From Thermoplasmatota archaeon (GTDB taxonomy: Archaea; Thermoplasmatota; Thermoplasmata; RBG-16-68-12; JAJISG01), in NCBI GenBank assembly GCA_022848785.1, contig JAJISK010000009.1, positions 3,843 through 16,112 on the forward strand: DNA of 12,270 nucleotides, in the 5' to 3' direction. The notes beneath the pieces are model-generated. The model searched no databases, was not told the DNA's origin, and saw nothing but the letters and a program-made list of their open reading frames with translations. The first letter of the stretch is position 1. The number at the start of each line of letters is the position of its first letter. The position numbers and the translations under genes were made by a program. Positions 1 to 7,240 of the stretch are shown here, one piece after another.

Positions 1-1815
1 CAGCAGCTCGCGACCCACAAGCTCTTCTGCAACTGCGAGTCCCGCCTCGTCGACGGGGTGACTGAGGAATTCCTCCGATTCCTCCGCCCGACCCAGAGCG
101 AGCTGGGCGAAGTGGATCGAGCCGCCTTGGAGGAAGCGCAGAAGGGCCGGGCCTTCCGGTACCAGTCCACAGAGACGAGTTGTCTAGTGGAGGCAGATGA
201 GGAACCGCCTCACGGAGGGAACCGGGAGGCCATCGAAACCGCCCTCATTGCGGCCCTGGCCCTCGACGCCCAGCCCGTCGATGAGGTCCAGTTCATGCGC
301 AAGACGGTCATCGACGGATCCAACACCACGGGCTTCCAGCGAAGCGCCCTCGTAGCTCAGAATGGCGCCCTCGACGTCGATGGGAAGACCATCGGCATCC
401 CGACCATTTGTCTCGAGGAGGATGCGGCCCGCCTCATTCACCGCGGGAAAGAGGAGGCCGTCTACCGTCTCGATCGGCTGGGGATCCCTCTCGTGGAAAT
501 CGCCACGGCTCCCGACATCGACTCGCCCGAGATGGCCCGGGACGTGGCGCTGCGGATCGGACGGCTGCTCCGGGCAACCCGCCGCGTCCAGCGTGGCCTC
601 GGGACCATCCGAGAAGACCTCAACGTCTCGGTGGAGGGCGGTGCCCGAGTGGAGATCAAGGGGGTCCAGGAGCTGGGGATGATTGCATCCTACGTCGCGG
701 GGGAAGTTCAGCGGCAGACGGCCCTCCTCGAGGCGCGGGACGCGCTGCACGAGCGGGGCATTGACGAAATCAGAGGGGAGGTCGTCGACTTGGGGGACGC
801 AATGGAAGGTACGAAGTCCCACGTCCTCCGTCAGGGCCTAGGACGCGGCAAGGCCATCCTTGGCCTCCGGCTTCCCGGGTTTGCGGGACTGCTCGCAGGG
901 AGCCTGGGTCCGGAACTCGCTGCCCAGGTCGCCGTGACCGGGGCCAAGGGGATCCTCCATTCGGACGAGCTGCCGGGCTACGAGGTCACCTCGGAGGAGG
1001 TCCTCCGTATCTCCGAAGCCCTTGGGATGGACGAAGGAGACGCCTTCGTCCTCGTCGCAGAGGACACGGAGGTCGCTCGCTCTGCCATGGAACGCGTCCG
1101 CGCGCGGGCCCAGGCGGCCCTGGAAGGGGTGCCCGAGGAGACCCGGGACGCCCGTCCGGACGGGACCACGGTCTATAGCCGACCCCTCCCGGGAAGCGCA
1201 CGCATGTATCCCGAGACCGACGTGCCTCCCATCCGGGTCGGTCCCGCCTGGCTGGAGGAGCTGAGCCGCAGGCTTCCAGAGCCGCCGGAGATCAGGGCGG
1301 AACGCCTGGTCACGGAGTTTGGCGTCCATCCTCAACAGGTCGACCAGCTCTTGGATGAGGGCTCGGATGTCTTGTTTGAGGAGCTTGCGGGAAAGCACGG
1401 TCACCCCCGAACCATCGCTCGGACCTTTCTCAACCATCTACCCGAACTCGAGGCGGAGGGCTACGCGGTGCAGAATCTCACACCGGAGACCTTCGACGAG
1501 CTGTTCGCCGCGCTCCGCAACGGCCGCTTCGCAAAGGAGGCGGTTCCCGTGGTCCTTCAGGCGGTTCTGGACCGCGCCCTCCGCGTCGACGAGGCGGTGG
1601 CTGAGCTCGGTCTACGCCGCCTCGCTCCCGGGGAGTTGGATCGGGAGCTGGACGCCCTCCTCGAGGAGAACAGGGAGCTGGTCGAGGCTCGTGGTGAGAG
1701 CGCTCTGCAACCCCTGATGGGCCTCGCCATGCAGCGCCTGAGGGGGGCCGCCGACGGCAAGGCCATCAGCGAAGCATTACGGCGAAAGCTGAAGGACCAG
1801 GTGCGAGGCGCCTAG
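1..1815 (+). CDS. gatE: Glutamyl-tRNA(Gln) amidotransferase subunit E, 5'-truncated by window edge
   Basis: GatE is the archaeal subunit that, with GatD, converts Glu-tRNA(Gln) to Gln-tRNA(Gln). It phosphorylates the misacylated glutamate and receives ammonia from the GatD amidase. Frame 1 is open from the first base, and its first residues (QQLATHKLFCNC) match the conserved start of the GatB/GatE core, so the gene begins upstream; only about 20-30 residues should be missing. The 604 residues seen agree with a family length of roughly 620-640. Landmarks are MRKTVIDGSNTTGFQR near 99-114, YRLDRLGIPLVEIAT near 155, GLGTIREDLNVS near 200, VEIKGVQ near 217, an inserted GAD domain of the AspRS type at about 290-395, and RMYPETDVPPI near 401. 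The C-terminal 150 residues form the GatB/YqeY-like helical tail. The GAD insertion separates GatE from GatB. The TAG stop overlaps the stop of the convergent SDR gene. GatD would be expected elsewhere in the genome. Identification is firm. Confidence 0.97.
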   Translation, partial: QQLATHKLFCNCESRLVDGVTEEFLRFLRPTQSELGEVDRAALEEAQKGRAFRYQSTETSCLVEADEEPPHGGNREAIETALIAALALDAQPVDEVQFMRKTVIDGSNTTGFQRSALVAQNGALDVDGKTIGIPTICLEEDAARLIHRGKEEAVYRLDRLGIPLVEIATAPDIDSPEMARDVALRIGRLLRATRRVQRGLGTIREDLNVSVEGGARVEIKGVQELGMIASYVAGEVQRQTALLEARDALHERGIDEIRGEVVDLGDAMEGTKSHVLRQGLGRGKAILGLRLPGFAGLLAGSLGPELAAQVAVTGAKGILHSDELPGYEVTSEEVLRISEALGMDEGDAFVLVAEDTEVARSAMERVRARAQAALEGVPEETRDARPDGTTVYSRPLPGSARMYPETDVPPIRVGPAWLEELSRRLPEPPEIRAERLVTEFGVHPQQVDQLLDEGSDVLFEELAGKHGHPRTIARTFLNHLPELEAEGYAVQNLTPETFDELFAALRNGRFAKEAVPVVLQAVLDRALRVDEAVAELGLRRLAPGELDRELDALLEENRELVEARGESALQPLMGLAMQRLRGAADGKAISEALRRKLKDQVRGA

Positions 1816-2603
1816 AAGACGCCGCGATCGAGACCCCCGTCAATCTGGATGAGGTTCCCCGTCAGGTAGGACGCCCGCTCTGACGCAAGGAAGGCGACCA
1901 GCGCCCCGACCTCGCCAGGCTCGCCCGTGCGCCCGAGGGGAACGACTCGGACAAGATCCTCCTCTACGGCCTCAGGAGACGTTCCCTCCCGCTCCGCGCG
2001 AGCCGCGAAGAGTTCCTTGGTCCGAGCCGTCCCGACATATCCGGGACACACGACGTTCACGGTGATGCCATGAGGGCCCACGTCGGGGACGAGGCTTTTC
2101 GCCATCCCCACGACGCTCATGCGAATCGCGTTGGACAGGATGAGGTCCGGGATGGGCTGTTTGACGCTGATGGAGGTCATCACCACGATCCGGCCGTGGC
2201 CCGCCCGCTTCAGATGGGGCAGGGCCTCGCGGATCAGGCGTACAGCGCTCAGGTAGGTCAGGTCGTAGGTGGCATACCAAGCCGCGTCATCCACGTCTTC
2301 GAAGTGGCCTGGGGGTGGCCCCCCGGCGTTCGTGACGAGGATGTCCACACCTCCGAGGGCCTTTGCCGCCTGGGAGACGAACGTGGCCACCTCGTCCTCT
2401 CGTGTGAGGTCGCAAACGAAGGGGTGAACCTCGGCCCCTGTGTCCTCACGGATGGTCTCCGCGGCCGCCCGAATTCGGCCCTCATCCCGGGAGCATATCG
2501 CCACGTGGGCGCCCTCCCGGGCCAGCTCCCACGCGATGGCCTTCCCCAATCCTTGGCTCGCCGCGGCCACCACGGCCGCCTTCCCTCGCAACCCGAGATC
2601 CAT
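1812..2603 (-). CDS. SDR-family oxidoreductase, 3-oxoacyl-ACP reductase-like, atypical catalytic residues
   Basis: This is a Rossmann-fold short-chain dehydrogenase/reductase of 263 residues, normal for classical SDRs. From ATG 2603 the protein starts MDLGLRGKAAVV, the usual distance before strand 1. Earlier ATGs at 2663 and 2633 would add 20 or 10 unlike residues, and a GGGAG lies just upstream of 2603. The nucleotide loop is AAASQGLG (13-20), a variant of TGxxxGxG, followed by SRD (38-40), CDL (64-66), NAG (92-94), a Ser at about 144, and a C-terminal LTGNLIQIDGG. In a classical SDR a YxxxK pair follows the Ser by 13 residues. Here the aligned positions are Ser157 and Arg161 (SNAIR). This matches a known BKR-like subgroup that lacks a perfect catalytic tetrad and cofactor motif. 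Substrate cannot be told; it may reduce a 3-oxoacyl thioester or be non-catalytic. It stands alone on this strand. Confidence 0.9.
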   Translation of the reverse strand: MDLGLRGKAAVVAAASQGLGKAIAWELAREGAHVAICSRDEGRIRAAAETIREDTGAEVHPFVCDLTREDEVATFVSQAAKALGGVDILVTNAGGPPPGHFEDVDDAAWYATYDLTYLSAVRLIREALPHLKRAGHGRIVVMTSISVKQPIPDLILSNAIRMSVVGMAKSLVPDVGPHGITVNVVCPGYVGTARTKELFAARAEREGTSPEAVEEDLVRVVPLGRTGEPGEVGALVAFLASERASYLTGNLIQIDGGLDRGVF

Positions 2604-2665
2604 GGTCTCCCGAGGGGGACCGGGGGCAGACATTAGAAGCTTCTCGCATTCAGTTTCACCCACCC

Positions 2666-2699
2666 CCTAGGCCCGCTTAAATAGACCCGGGACCTAGGC
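2666..2699. promoter_or_regulatory. Shared TATA-like element between SDR and RPA genes, flanked by CCTAGGC repeats
   Basis: The only A/T-rich patch between the two divergent genes is CTTAAATAG at 2676-2684. It reads TTAAATA on the plus strand and TATTTAA on the minus strand, so one box could serve both directions. With the usual archaeal spacing, plus-strand transcription would start near 2707 (leader about 38 nt to CTG 2745) and minus-strand transcription near 2653 (leader about 50 nt to ATG 2603). The heptamer CCTAGGC, with the palindromic core CCTAGG, occurs on both sides at 2666-2672 and 2693-2699. These could be regulator sites or part of the BRE context. The promoter is inferred from composition and spacing only. 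Confidence 0.5.
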
Positions 2700-2731
2700 T
2701 CCGATAGAGGTACGAAGCGATACACGCCTCT

Positions 2732-2740
2732 AGGAAGTGA
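2732..2740 (+). promoter_or_regulatory. Ribosome binding site that supports a CTG start for RPA
   Basis: AGGAAGTGA differs at one base from the ideal anti-16S sequence AGGAGGTGA. It ends four bases before CTG 2745. No other canonical start codon in the RPA frame lies at a suitable distance, so this site decides the start proposed for RPA. Confidence 0.55.
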
Positions 2741-2744
2741 GCAA

Positions 2745-4058
2745 CTGCGCGAGCAAGTTGCGCCCCACATCAAAGACATAACACGGGCGCTGGAAGGAAA
2801 GGTTAAGGAAGAAGTTGTAGAACGCGAGCTTGAGAGCTACCTGACCGTCTACCGGGTCTCCTTGGATGCCGCCAAACGCAGCATCGTCCGGAAGTACGGC
2901 GGAAACCCGGCTCTCCTCAGCATCGGGACCACGAAGACCGTCAAGGAGCTGCGCGCCGGCGAGCCGAGCATCAACCTCCTCGCCAAGGTGATCAGCCTGA
3001 ACAGCCGCGAGCTGGAGCAGGACGGAAAGACGAAGGAGATCTACTACGGGATCCTGGGCGACGATACGGGGACCGTCCCCTTCACCGCCTGGGAGGTCCG
3101 CGGCCTGAACATCCAGGTCGGCGACGTCATCCGGCTGCAGAACGCCTACACGAAGGAGTTTCGCGGCGAGGTGCAGATCAACTTCGGAAATCGGGCCACG
3201 GTAACCGTGGAGGGGGGAACCCTCCTCGAGGTGGCCTCTCCGCAGGAAGCCCCCCTGACCCGTCGGAACCTCGACGAGCTGCAGGAGGGTATGCGGAATG
3301 TCCGCATCACCGCCCGCGTCTTGGACATCGAACGGCGGGAGGTGGAGGTCCGCGGGGAACCGAAGGTGGTCTTCTCGGGGACCCTGGCCGACGCCACGGG
3401 CAAGGTCCAGTTCTCCGCCTGGCACGACTTCGGCCTGGAGCCGGGGGAGGTCATCGAGGTGGAGGGGGGATACGTGTCCTCTTGGCGGGGGCTGCCCCAG
3501 CTGACATTCGATGAGCGATCGCGCCTCGAGCGGGGGAAGGAGACGGCTTTGCCGCCGCGCGAGGAGCTGGATCGAGCGCGCCGCGTCTGGATTGAGGAAC
3601 TCGTCCAGAAGGGCGGCGGGGTCGACGTCCAGGTGCGAGGCATCGTCGTGGAGGTCCGGGAGGGAAGCGGGCTCATTCATCGGTGTCCCGAGTGCCGGCG
3701 CGTCGTCCAGAAGGGTGCCTGTCGCATCCACGGCGAGGTGAAGGGCGAGACGGACCTGCGGACGAAGGCCGTGATCGACGACGGGAGTGGTGCGCTGACG
3801 GCCATCTTCAACCGGGAGTTGACGGAGACGCTCCTCGGAAAGAGCATGGACGAGGCCATCGCTGAGGCAAAGGAGGCCATGGACTCGGAGGTCATCCGAG
3901 ACGCCCTTTCGGACCTCCTGGTCGCCCGCCCGGTGCAGGCCCAAGGCAACGTGACGAGCGACGACTACGGGCTCATGATGATCGCCCGGTCCGTCACCGT
4001 CCTCGAGGTGGACGTCCAGGCCGAAGCGCGGGCCCTCCTCGAAGATTTGGGAGGGTAG
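2745..4058 (+). CDS. rpa: Replication protein A (single-stranded DNA-binding, multi-OB-fold with zinc finger)
   Basis: Archaeal RPA coats single-stranded DNA in replication, repair and recombination. From CTG 2745 the protein has 437 residues, usual for euryarchaeal RPA. Residues 1-60 are helical (APHIKDITRALEGKV to AKRSIVRKYGGNPALL), then OB folds lie at about 68-160 (LLAKVISLNSRE, GDDTGTVPFTAWE), 175-260 (RITARVLDIERREV, DATGKVQFSAWHD) and 285-400. The last holds a zinc site, Cys314-x2-Cys317-x8-Cys326-x2-His329. The start is unusual. The frame is open from the stop at 2682-2684 but has no ATG or GTG, and the first TTG (2862) would cut off a conserved helical N-terminus. CTG 2745 is chosen for the ribosome binding site four bases upstream. 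A sequencing error turning ATG into CTG is the main alternative. The next gene starts one base after the stop, so the two are co-transcribed. Function is firm; start is moderately supported. Confidence 0.93.
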   Translation: MREQVAPHIKDITRALEGKVKEEVVERELESYLTVYRVSLDAAKRSIVRKYGGNPALLSIGTTKTVKELRAGEPSINLLAKVISLNSRELEQDGKTKEIYYGILGDDTGTVPFTAWEVRGLNIQVGDVIRLQNAYTKEFRGEVQINFGNRATVTVEGGTLLEVASPQEAPLTRRNLDELQEGMRNVRITARVLDIERREVEVRGEPKVVFSGTLADATGKVQFSAWHDFGLEPGEVIEVEGGYVSSWRGLPQLTFDERSRLERGKETALPPREELDRARRVWIEELVQKGGGVDVQVRGIVVEVREGSGLIHRCPECRRVVQKGACRIHGEVKGETDLRTKAVIDDGSGALTAIFNRELTETLLGKSMDEAIAEAKEAMDSEVIRDALSDLLVARPVQAQGNVTSDDYGLMMIARSVTVLEVDVQAEARALLEDLGG

Positions 4059-4059
4059 C

Positions 4060-4920
4060 ATGCAACGGGAACTCGCCTGGCGGATCTTCGCGGGGGAATA
4101 CACCGACGCGACCCTGGAGCACAGCTCGGGGGAAGAGCGAGCCCCCAGCTACGTCATCACCCCCCTTGGGGCGAAGGTGAACCGCCTCTTCCTCGTGGGC
4201 GTCATCACGGACGTGGAGGACATCGGGGGGAACGGACAACCCATGTGGCGGGTCCGCCTCACGGACCCGACAGGCACCTTCCAGGTCTACGCCGGCCAGT
4301 ACCAGCCGGAGGCCGCGGCGATGCTGTCCCAGGTCAAGCCCCCCGCCTTCGCGGCGGTCATGGGGAAGGCCCGGACATACTCCCCGGAGGAGGGGGTCAT
4401 CTACACCTCCGTCCGTCCGGAGATGGTGAAGCTCGTGGACGCCTCCCTGCGGGACTACTGGATTCTGGAGACGGCCCAGGAGATGCGCAAGCGCCTCGAG
4501 GCCCTGAAGGAGGCGGAGGCGATGAATCCGGCCACGGTGGACGGGTTGGTCGCATTGGGTTACCGCCAGGGGCTCTCCGAGGGCATCGTCCTTGCCCTCC
4601 AGCACTACGGGAAGGTGGACCTCGACCGCTATCAGAGCATGCTCCACGACGCACTCCGGTACCTGCTGCCGGAGTTCCAAGAAGACGTCTCGACGCCGGC
4701 CGCGGCCGGGGCGAAGAAGGAGCCGGACACAGAGGAACGCCTCGTCTTGGAGATCGTGGAGACCCTGGACCGGGATGGCAAGGGCGCCTCCTGGGACGAG
4801 ATCGTGGACGCCGCCGGGAAGAAAGGCCTGAGCAAGGAACAGCTGGAGGCGATCACGAACCGCCTCCTGGACGACGGGTCCCTCTACGAGCCCATCCTGG
4901 GCAAGATCCGCCGGATCTGA
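4060..4920 (+). CDS. RPA-associated protein (OB fold plus C-terminal winged helix, COG3390 type)
   Basis: This is the small partner encoded after RPA in many euryarchaea (the Rpap family), thought to act with RPA on single-stranded DNA. ATG 4060 follows the RPA stop by one base, with GGGAGGG at 4049-4055 as ribosome binding site. The 286 residues include an OB-fold-like segment at about 38-125 (KVNRLFLVGVITDVEDIG, WRVRLTDPTGTFQVYAGQY), a helical stretch at 130-205 and a proline/alanine/lysine linker near 211-224. The last 62 residues (EERLVLEIVETLDRDG to GKIRRI) look like a winged-helix DNA- or protein-binding domain. The OB part lacks the zinc site seen in RPA. The last 37 bp overlap the end of the convergent radical SAM gene. 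The family assignment rests on both the sequence and the RPA-adjacent position; the biochemical role is less certain. Confidence 0.9.
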   Translation: MQRELAWRIFAGEYTDATLEHSSGEERAPSYVITPLGAKVNRLFLVGVITDVEDIGGNGQPMWRVRLTDPTGTFQVYAGQYQPEAAAMLSQVKPPAFAAVMGKARTYSPEEGVIYTSVRPEMVKLVDASLRDYWILETAQEMRKRLEALKEAEAMNPATVDGLVALGYRQGLSEGIVLALQHYGKVDLDRYQSMLHDALRYLLPEFQEDVSTPAAAGAKKEPDTEERLVLEIVETLDRDGKGASWDEIVDAAGKKGLSKEQLEAITNRLLDDGSLYEPILGKIRRI

Positions 4921-6167
4921 GCCTTCTCGAAGGTCACGTCCTCGAATCGCAGGCCCAGGGCCGCGGCGTGGTCATACGCCTCTTGGATTTCCCGATCGTG
5001 GGGTCTCCGGGCGAGTTCCTCGAATTGCGGATCGTAATTCGGGTCCGCAGGGTTGCAGGCGTAGTCCGGGTGGTACTGGTCCATCACGTTCACGAGTGCC
5101 TCAGGCGTGTGGGCTGCGATCCAGTTGAGGACCGGCTTCGTGCAGCAGTCCACGTGATTTGGCATCACAAGGTGGCGGATCACCATGTCCTCGCCCCAGT
5201 CGTAGACGAGCTGGTGGTTCCGGCTCACCGTCTCCCAATACCACGGGGTCCGGGCCAGGAACACGGAGCACTTGTCGTTCCCGAACTTGAAGTCGGGGAG
5301 CCAGACGTCGATGAGGGGGCGAAGGATACGCATGGTCTCCGCGCTCATGAAGAAGTTGGAGTTCCAGAGCATGGGGACGTTGACCTCCCCGTGATATCGT
5401 CCCCTCTCCTCGGAGAAGGAGGGACGGTCAAAATCGGCCTTGACAGCGGATACGTAGTCGAGGTCCTCAAGGTTCACCCGATTCTTGGCCAGGAGCGCGA
5501 TGGCCTGCACGATCGTGTGGAGGTGAATCGTGGGGTCGCCGCCCACCCAGTTGATGTTATGACATCCCTCCATCCGGAGTTGCCATGCGGCGGCCGCGAC
5601 CTGGTTCGGGGTCATTGGAATGCCCCTGTCCTTGTCGTGGCTGATATCGCTATTCTGGCAATGAGAGCAGCGCAAATTGCATGAAGTGAAGAAGACCGTG
5701 CCCGATCCGCGCGTTCCGCGAAACACAAGTTCCTCCCCTCGGTGGTGGAAATACGAGCTCACCCGTGACTCGGCCTCAAGTTGGCATGTTCCGTGCTTCG
5801 TTCCTGCAGAGCGGTCGATCCTGCAATACCAACGACAGAAAATACAGCGACGCAGCATCCTGAGGGTCAGCTCGACGCTTAGGTCGACGAGGGATGTTTG
5901 GGGGCGCGGCTGGTCCTCGAGACGTGACCCTCCTTCCCAAATGCCCTTCCACACGTCCAGGAACAACTCCGTCCCTCGTTGGTGCTCCGCCCACAACTCG
6001 TTGTCACGGCGCTCCGGAAGATCGAGATCGCAGGGAACCCGCTGAGCGATGAGGTACTTGGCAGGCATCCTGTTGGAGGCTACGTCGAAGTACCAGGGGA
6101 GACGGTCCCCCACCTTCTCCCATATCCAGAGACGGGAGAAAGCATCCTCGGTGGGAACCATTTCCAT
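4884..6167 (-). CDS. Radical SAM protein, PflX/COG1313-like, with extra N-terminal cysteine cluster
   Basis: This is a radical S-adenosylmethionine protein related to pyruvate formate-lyase activating enzymes, in the uncharacterised PflX-like group. The [4Fe-4S]-SAM motif is CNLRCSHC (Cys163, Cys167, Cys170), followed by QNSDIS and a GGDPT motif that stands for the GGEPT SAM-binding loop. About 50 residues earlier lies a second cluster, Cys108-x2-Cys111-x3-Cys115-x12-Cys128, typical of this group and probably binding metal or another cluster. The length is 427 residues, with a leading domain of about 100 residues before the cysteines. The start is limited by an in-frame TGA directly before ATG 6167; a second ATG at 6161 is equally possible. 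No glycyl radical enzyme is nearby, so the target is unknown. Its end overlaps the RPA-associated gene by 37 bp. The superfamily is firm; the reaction is not. Confidence 0.92.
   Translation of the reverse strand: MEMVPTEDAFSRLWIWEKVGDRLPWYFDVASNRMPAKYLIAQRVPCDLDLPERRDNELWAEHQRGTELFLDVWKGIWEGGSRLEDQPRPQTSLVDLSVELTLRMLRRCIFCRWYCRIDRSAGTKHGTCQLEAESRVSSYFHHRGEELVFRGTRGSGTVFFTSCNLRCSHCQNSDISHDKDRGIPMTPNQVAAAAWQLRMEGCHNINWVGGDPTIHLHTIVQAIALLAKNRVNLEDLDYVSAVKADFDRPSFSEERGRYHGEVNVPMLWNSNFFMSAETMRILRPLIDVWLPDFKFGNDKCSVFLARTPWYWETVSRNHQLVYDWGEDMVIRHLVMPNHVDCCTKPVLNWIAAHTPEALVNVMDQYHPDYACNPADPNYDPQFEELARRPHDREIQEAYDHAAALGLRFEDVTFEKAQIRRILPRMGS
4904..4918. repeat. Palindrome inside the convergent gene overlap
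   Basis: AGATCCG and CGGATCT are perfect inverted 7-mers separated by one base. They lie in the last codons of both the RPA-associated gene and the minus-strand radical SAM gene. Each strand reads Ile-Arg-Arg-Ile across the palindrome because of its symmetry. No T-run follows on either strand, so it does not resemble a known archaeal terminator. Confidence 0.7.
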
Positions 6168-6260
6168 TCACGCGTGGATGGTTCACACGGTGCTTGAAGC
6201 TTGTGCGACGACTCTCGAGGTAGACCACCCATGTGGAACCTCCCGCAAATCCCGCAACCC

Positions 6261-6268
6261 CTTTATCG
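6261..6268 (+). promoter_or_regulatory. TATA-like box for a leaderless purC transcript
   Basis: CTTTATCG is centred about 25 bp before ATG 6289, the spacing at which archaeal transcription starts. The transcript would therefore begin at or within a few bases of the start codon. No good Shine-Dalgarno sequence lies before the ATG, which agrees with leaderless translation. Read on the other strand, the element is CGATAAAG and might also serve the radical SAM gene, but that would leave a leader of about 70 nt. Inferred from spacing and composition. Confidence 0.5.
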
Positions 6269-6288
6269 ACCCGACAATTAGGTCACCC

Positions 6289-7191
6289 ATGAAGCTCCTG
6301 CGGCGGGGGAAGGTCAAGGAGGTCTATGAGGTCGACGAGGGGGAGCTGGAGTTCCGCTTCACCGACAACATCTCCGTCTTCGACAAGGTCATCCCCTCCC
6401 AGATCCCCCGGAAAGGGGAGACTCTGTGCCGCACGAGCGCCTTCTGGTTCGACCGGGCCCCGAGCCTCGGGATTCGCCATCACTTGTTGAAGGTCCTCGA
6501 CGGGAACCGCATGCGAGTCCGAAGGGTCGAGGTCATCCCCGACTACGACAAGCTGACCCCCGAGACCCGCGGCTACCTCCTCCCCCTGGAGTGGATCGCC
6601 CGCTACTACGTCGCGGGATCCCTTCTCGATCGGCTGGAGAAAGGCAAGGAGAACCCCAAGGATATCGGATTCGCGTCCTCGAAGGTCCCGGAGTACGGAA
6701 CCCGCCTCCCCGAGCCCTACCTGGAGGTGACCACGAAACTGGAGGAGACGGACCGCCTCCTCACGCGGGAGCAGGCGCTGGACATTTCCGGCTTGACCCC
6801 GACGGAGTTCGACGACATTTGGGAGTCGGTCCTGAAGATGGACGCGGCCATCCAGGACGAGGTCGGACGCCGGGGCCTCATCCACGTCGACGGGAAGAAG
6901 GAGTTCGCCATGGACCGGGACCGGTCGGCCATGCTCGTGGACACCTTTGGGACGGCGGATGAGGACCGGTTCTGGGACCGGGAAGAGTACGAGGAGGGCC
7001 GGTTCGTCGAGCTGAGCAAGGAGTTCGTGCGCCAGCACTACCGGGACAGTGGCTACCATCAGGCCCTCTACGGCGCTCGGGACCGCGGCGAGCCGGAGCC
7101 GGAGATCCCGGCCCTTCCCGACGAGATGGTCCAGCAGGTTACGGACCTCTACGTGGGCCTCTTCGAGCGTCTCACGGGTCTGACCTTCTGA
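6289..7191 (+). CDS. purC: Phosphoribosylaminoimidazole-succinocarboxamide synthase (SAICAR synthetase)
   Basis: PurC joins aspartate to CAIR using ATP to give SAICAR in de novo purine synthesis; it is cytosolic. From ATG 6289 the 300-residue protein starts MKLLRRGKVKEVYEV, with the nucleotide-binding GKVKEVY at 7-13. FTDNISVFDKVIPSQIPRKG near 24-43 and YVAGSLLDRL near 105 are family signatures, as are GLIHVDGKKEFAMD near 197 and LVDTFGTADEDRFW near 217. Length fits the longer PurC form, about 300 residues. The frame is open further upstream to 6049, but that part is antisense to the radical SAM gene and unlike PurC, and the TATA-like box places transcription at 6289. The gene has its own promoter and none of its neighbours makes purines. 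Identification is firm. Confidence 0.96.
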   Translation: MKLLRRGKVKEVYEVDEGELEFRFTDNISVFDKVIPSQIPRKGETLCRTSAFWFDRAPSLGIRHHLLKVLDGNRMRVRRVEVIPDYDKLTPETRGYLLPLEWIARYYVAGSLLDRLEKGKENPKDIGFASSKVPEYGTRLPEPYLEVTTKLEETDRLLTREQALDISGLTPTEFDDIWESVLKMDAAIQDEVGRRGLIHVDGKKEFAMDRDRSAMLVDTFGTADEDRFWDREEYEEGRFVELSKEFVRQHYRDSGYHQALYGARDRGEPEPEIPALPDEMVQQVTDLYVGLFERLTGLTF

Positions 7192-7218
7192 CCTCGGCGC
7201 TCCCACATTTCGCGTCGC

Positions 7219-7240
7219 GGGTCTCACAAAAAGACCCTTT
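7219..7240 (+). repeat. Stem-loop GGGTCT/AGACCC at the end of the purC-ilvE spacer
   Basis: GGGTCT (7219-7224) and AGACCC (7232-7237) pair across a seven-base A-rich loop and are followed by TTT. The stem-loop lies 28 bp after the purC stop and directly abuts the TATA-like box of the next gene. It could help end purC transcription or act as a regulator site at the promoter. Only the symmetry is seen; no function is shown. Confidence 0.4.

Noticed and set aside
2730..4103. Long minus-strand open frame of 457 codons opposite the RPA gene
   Set aside because: It is the antisense shadow of RPA caused by G/C-rich third positions; it shows no domain, while the plus strand has clear OB folds and a zinc site.
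4245..5684. Plus-strand open frame of 479 codons across the RPA-associated and radical SAM genes
   Set aside because: It overlaps two well-identified genes in other frames, and its product is low-complexity Gly/Arg/Pro sequence.
6049..6288. An 80-residue N-terminal extension of PurC
   Set aside because: It lies antisense to the radical SAM gene, does not resemble PurC, and is upstream of the TATA-like box at 6261-6268.
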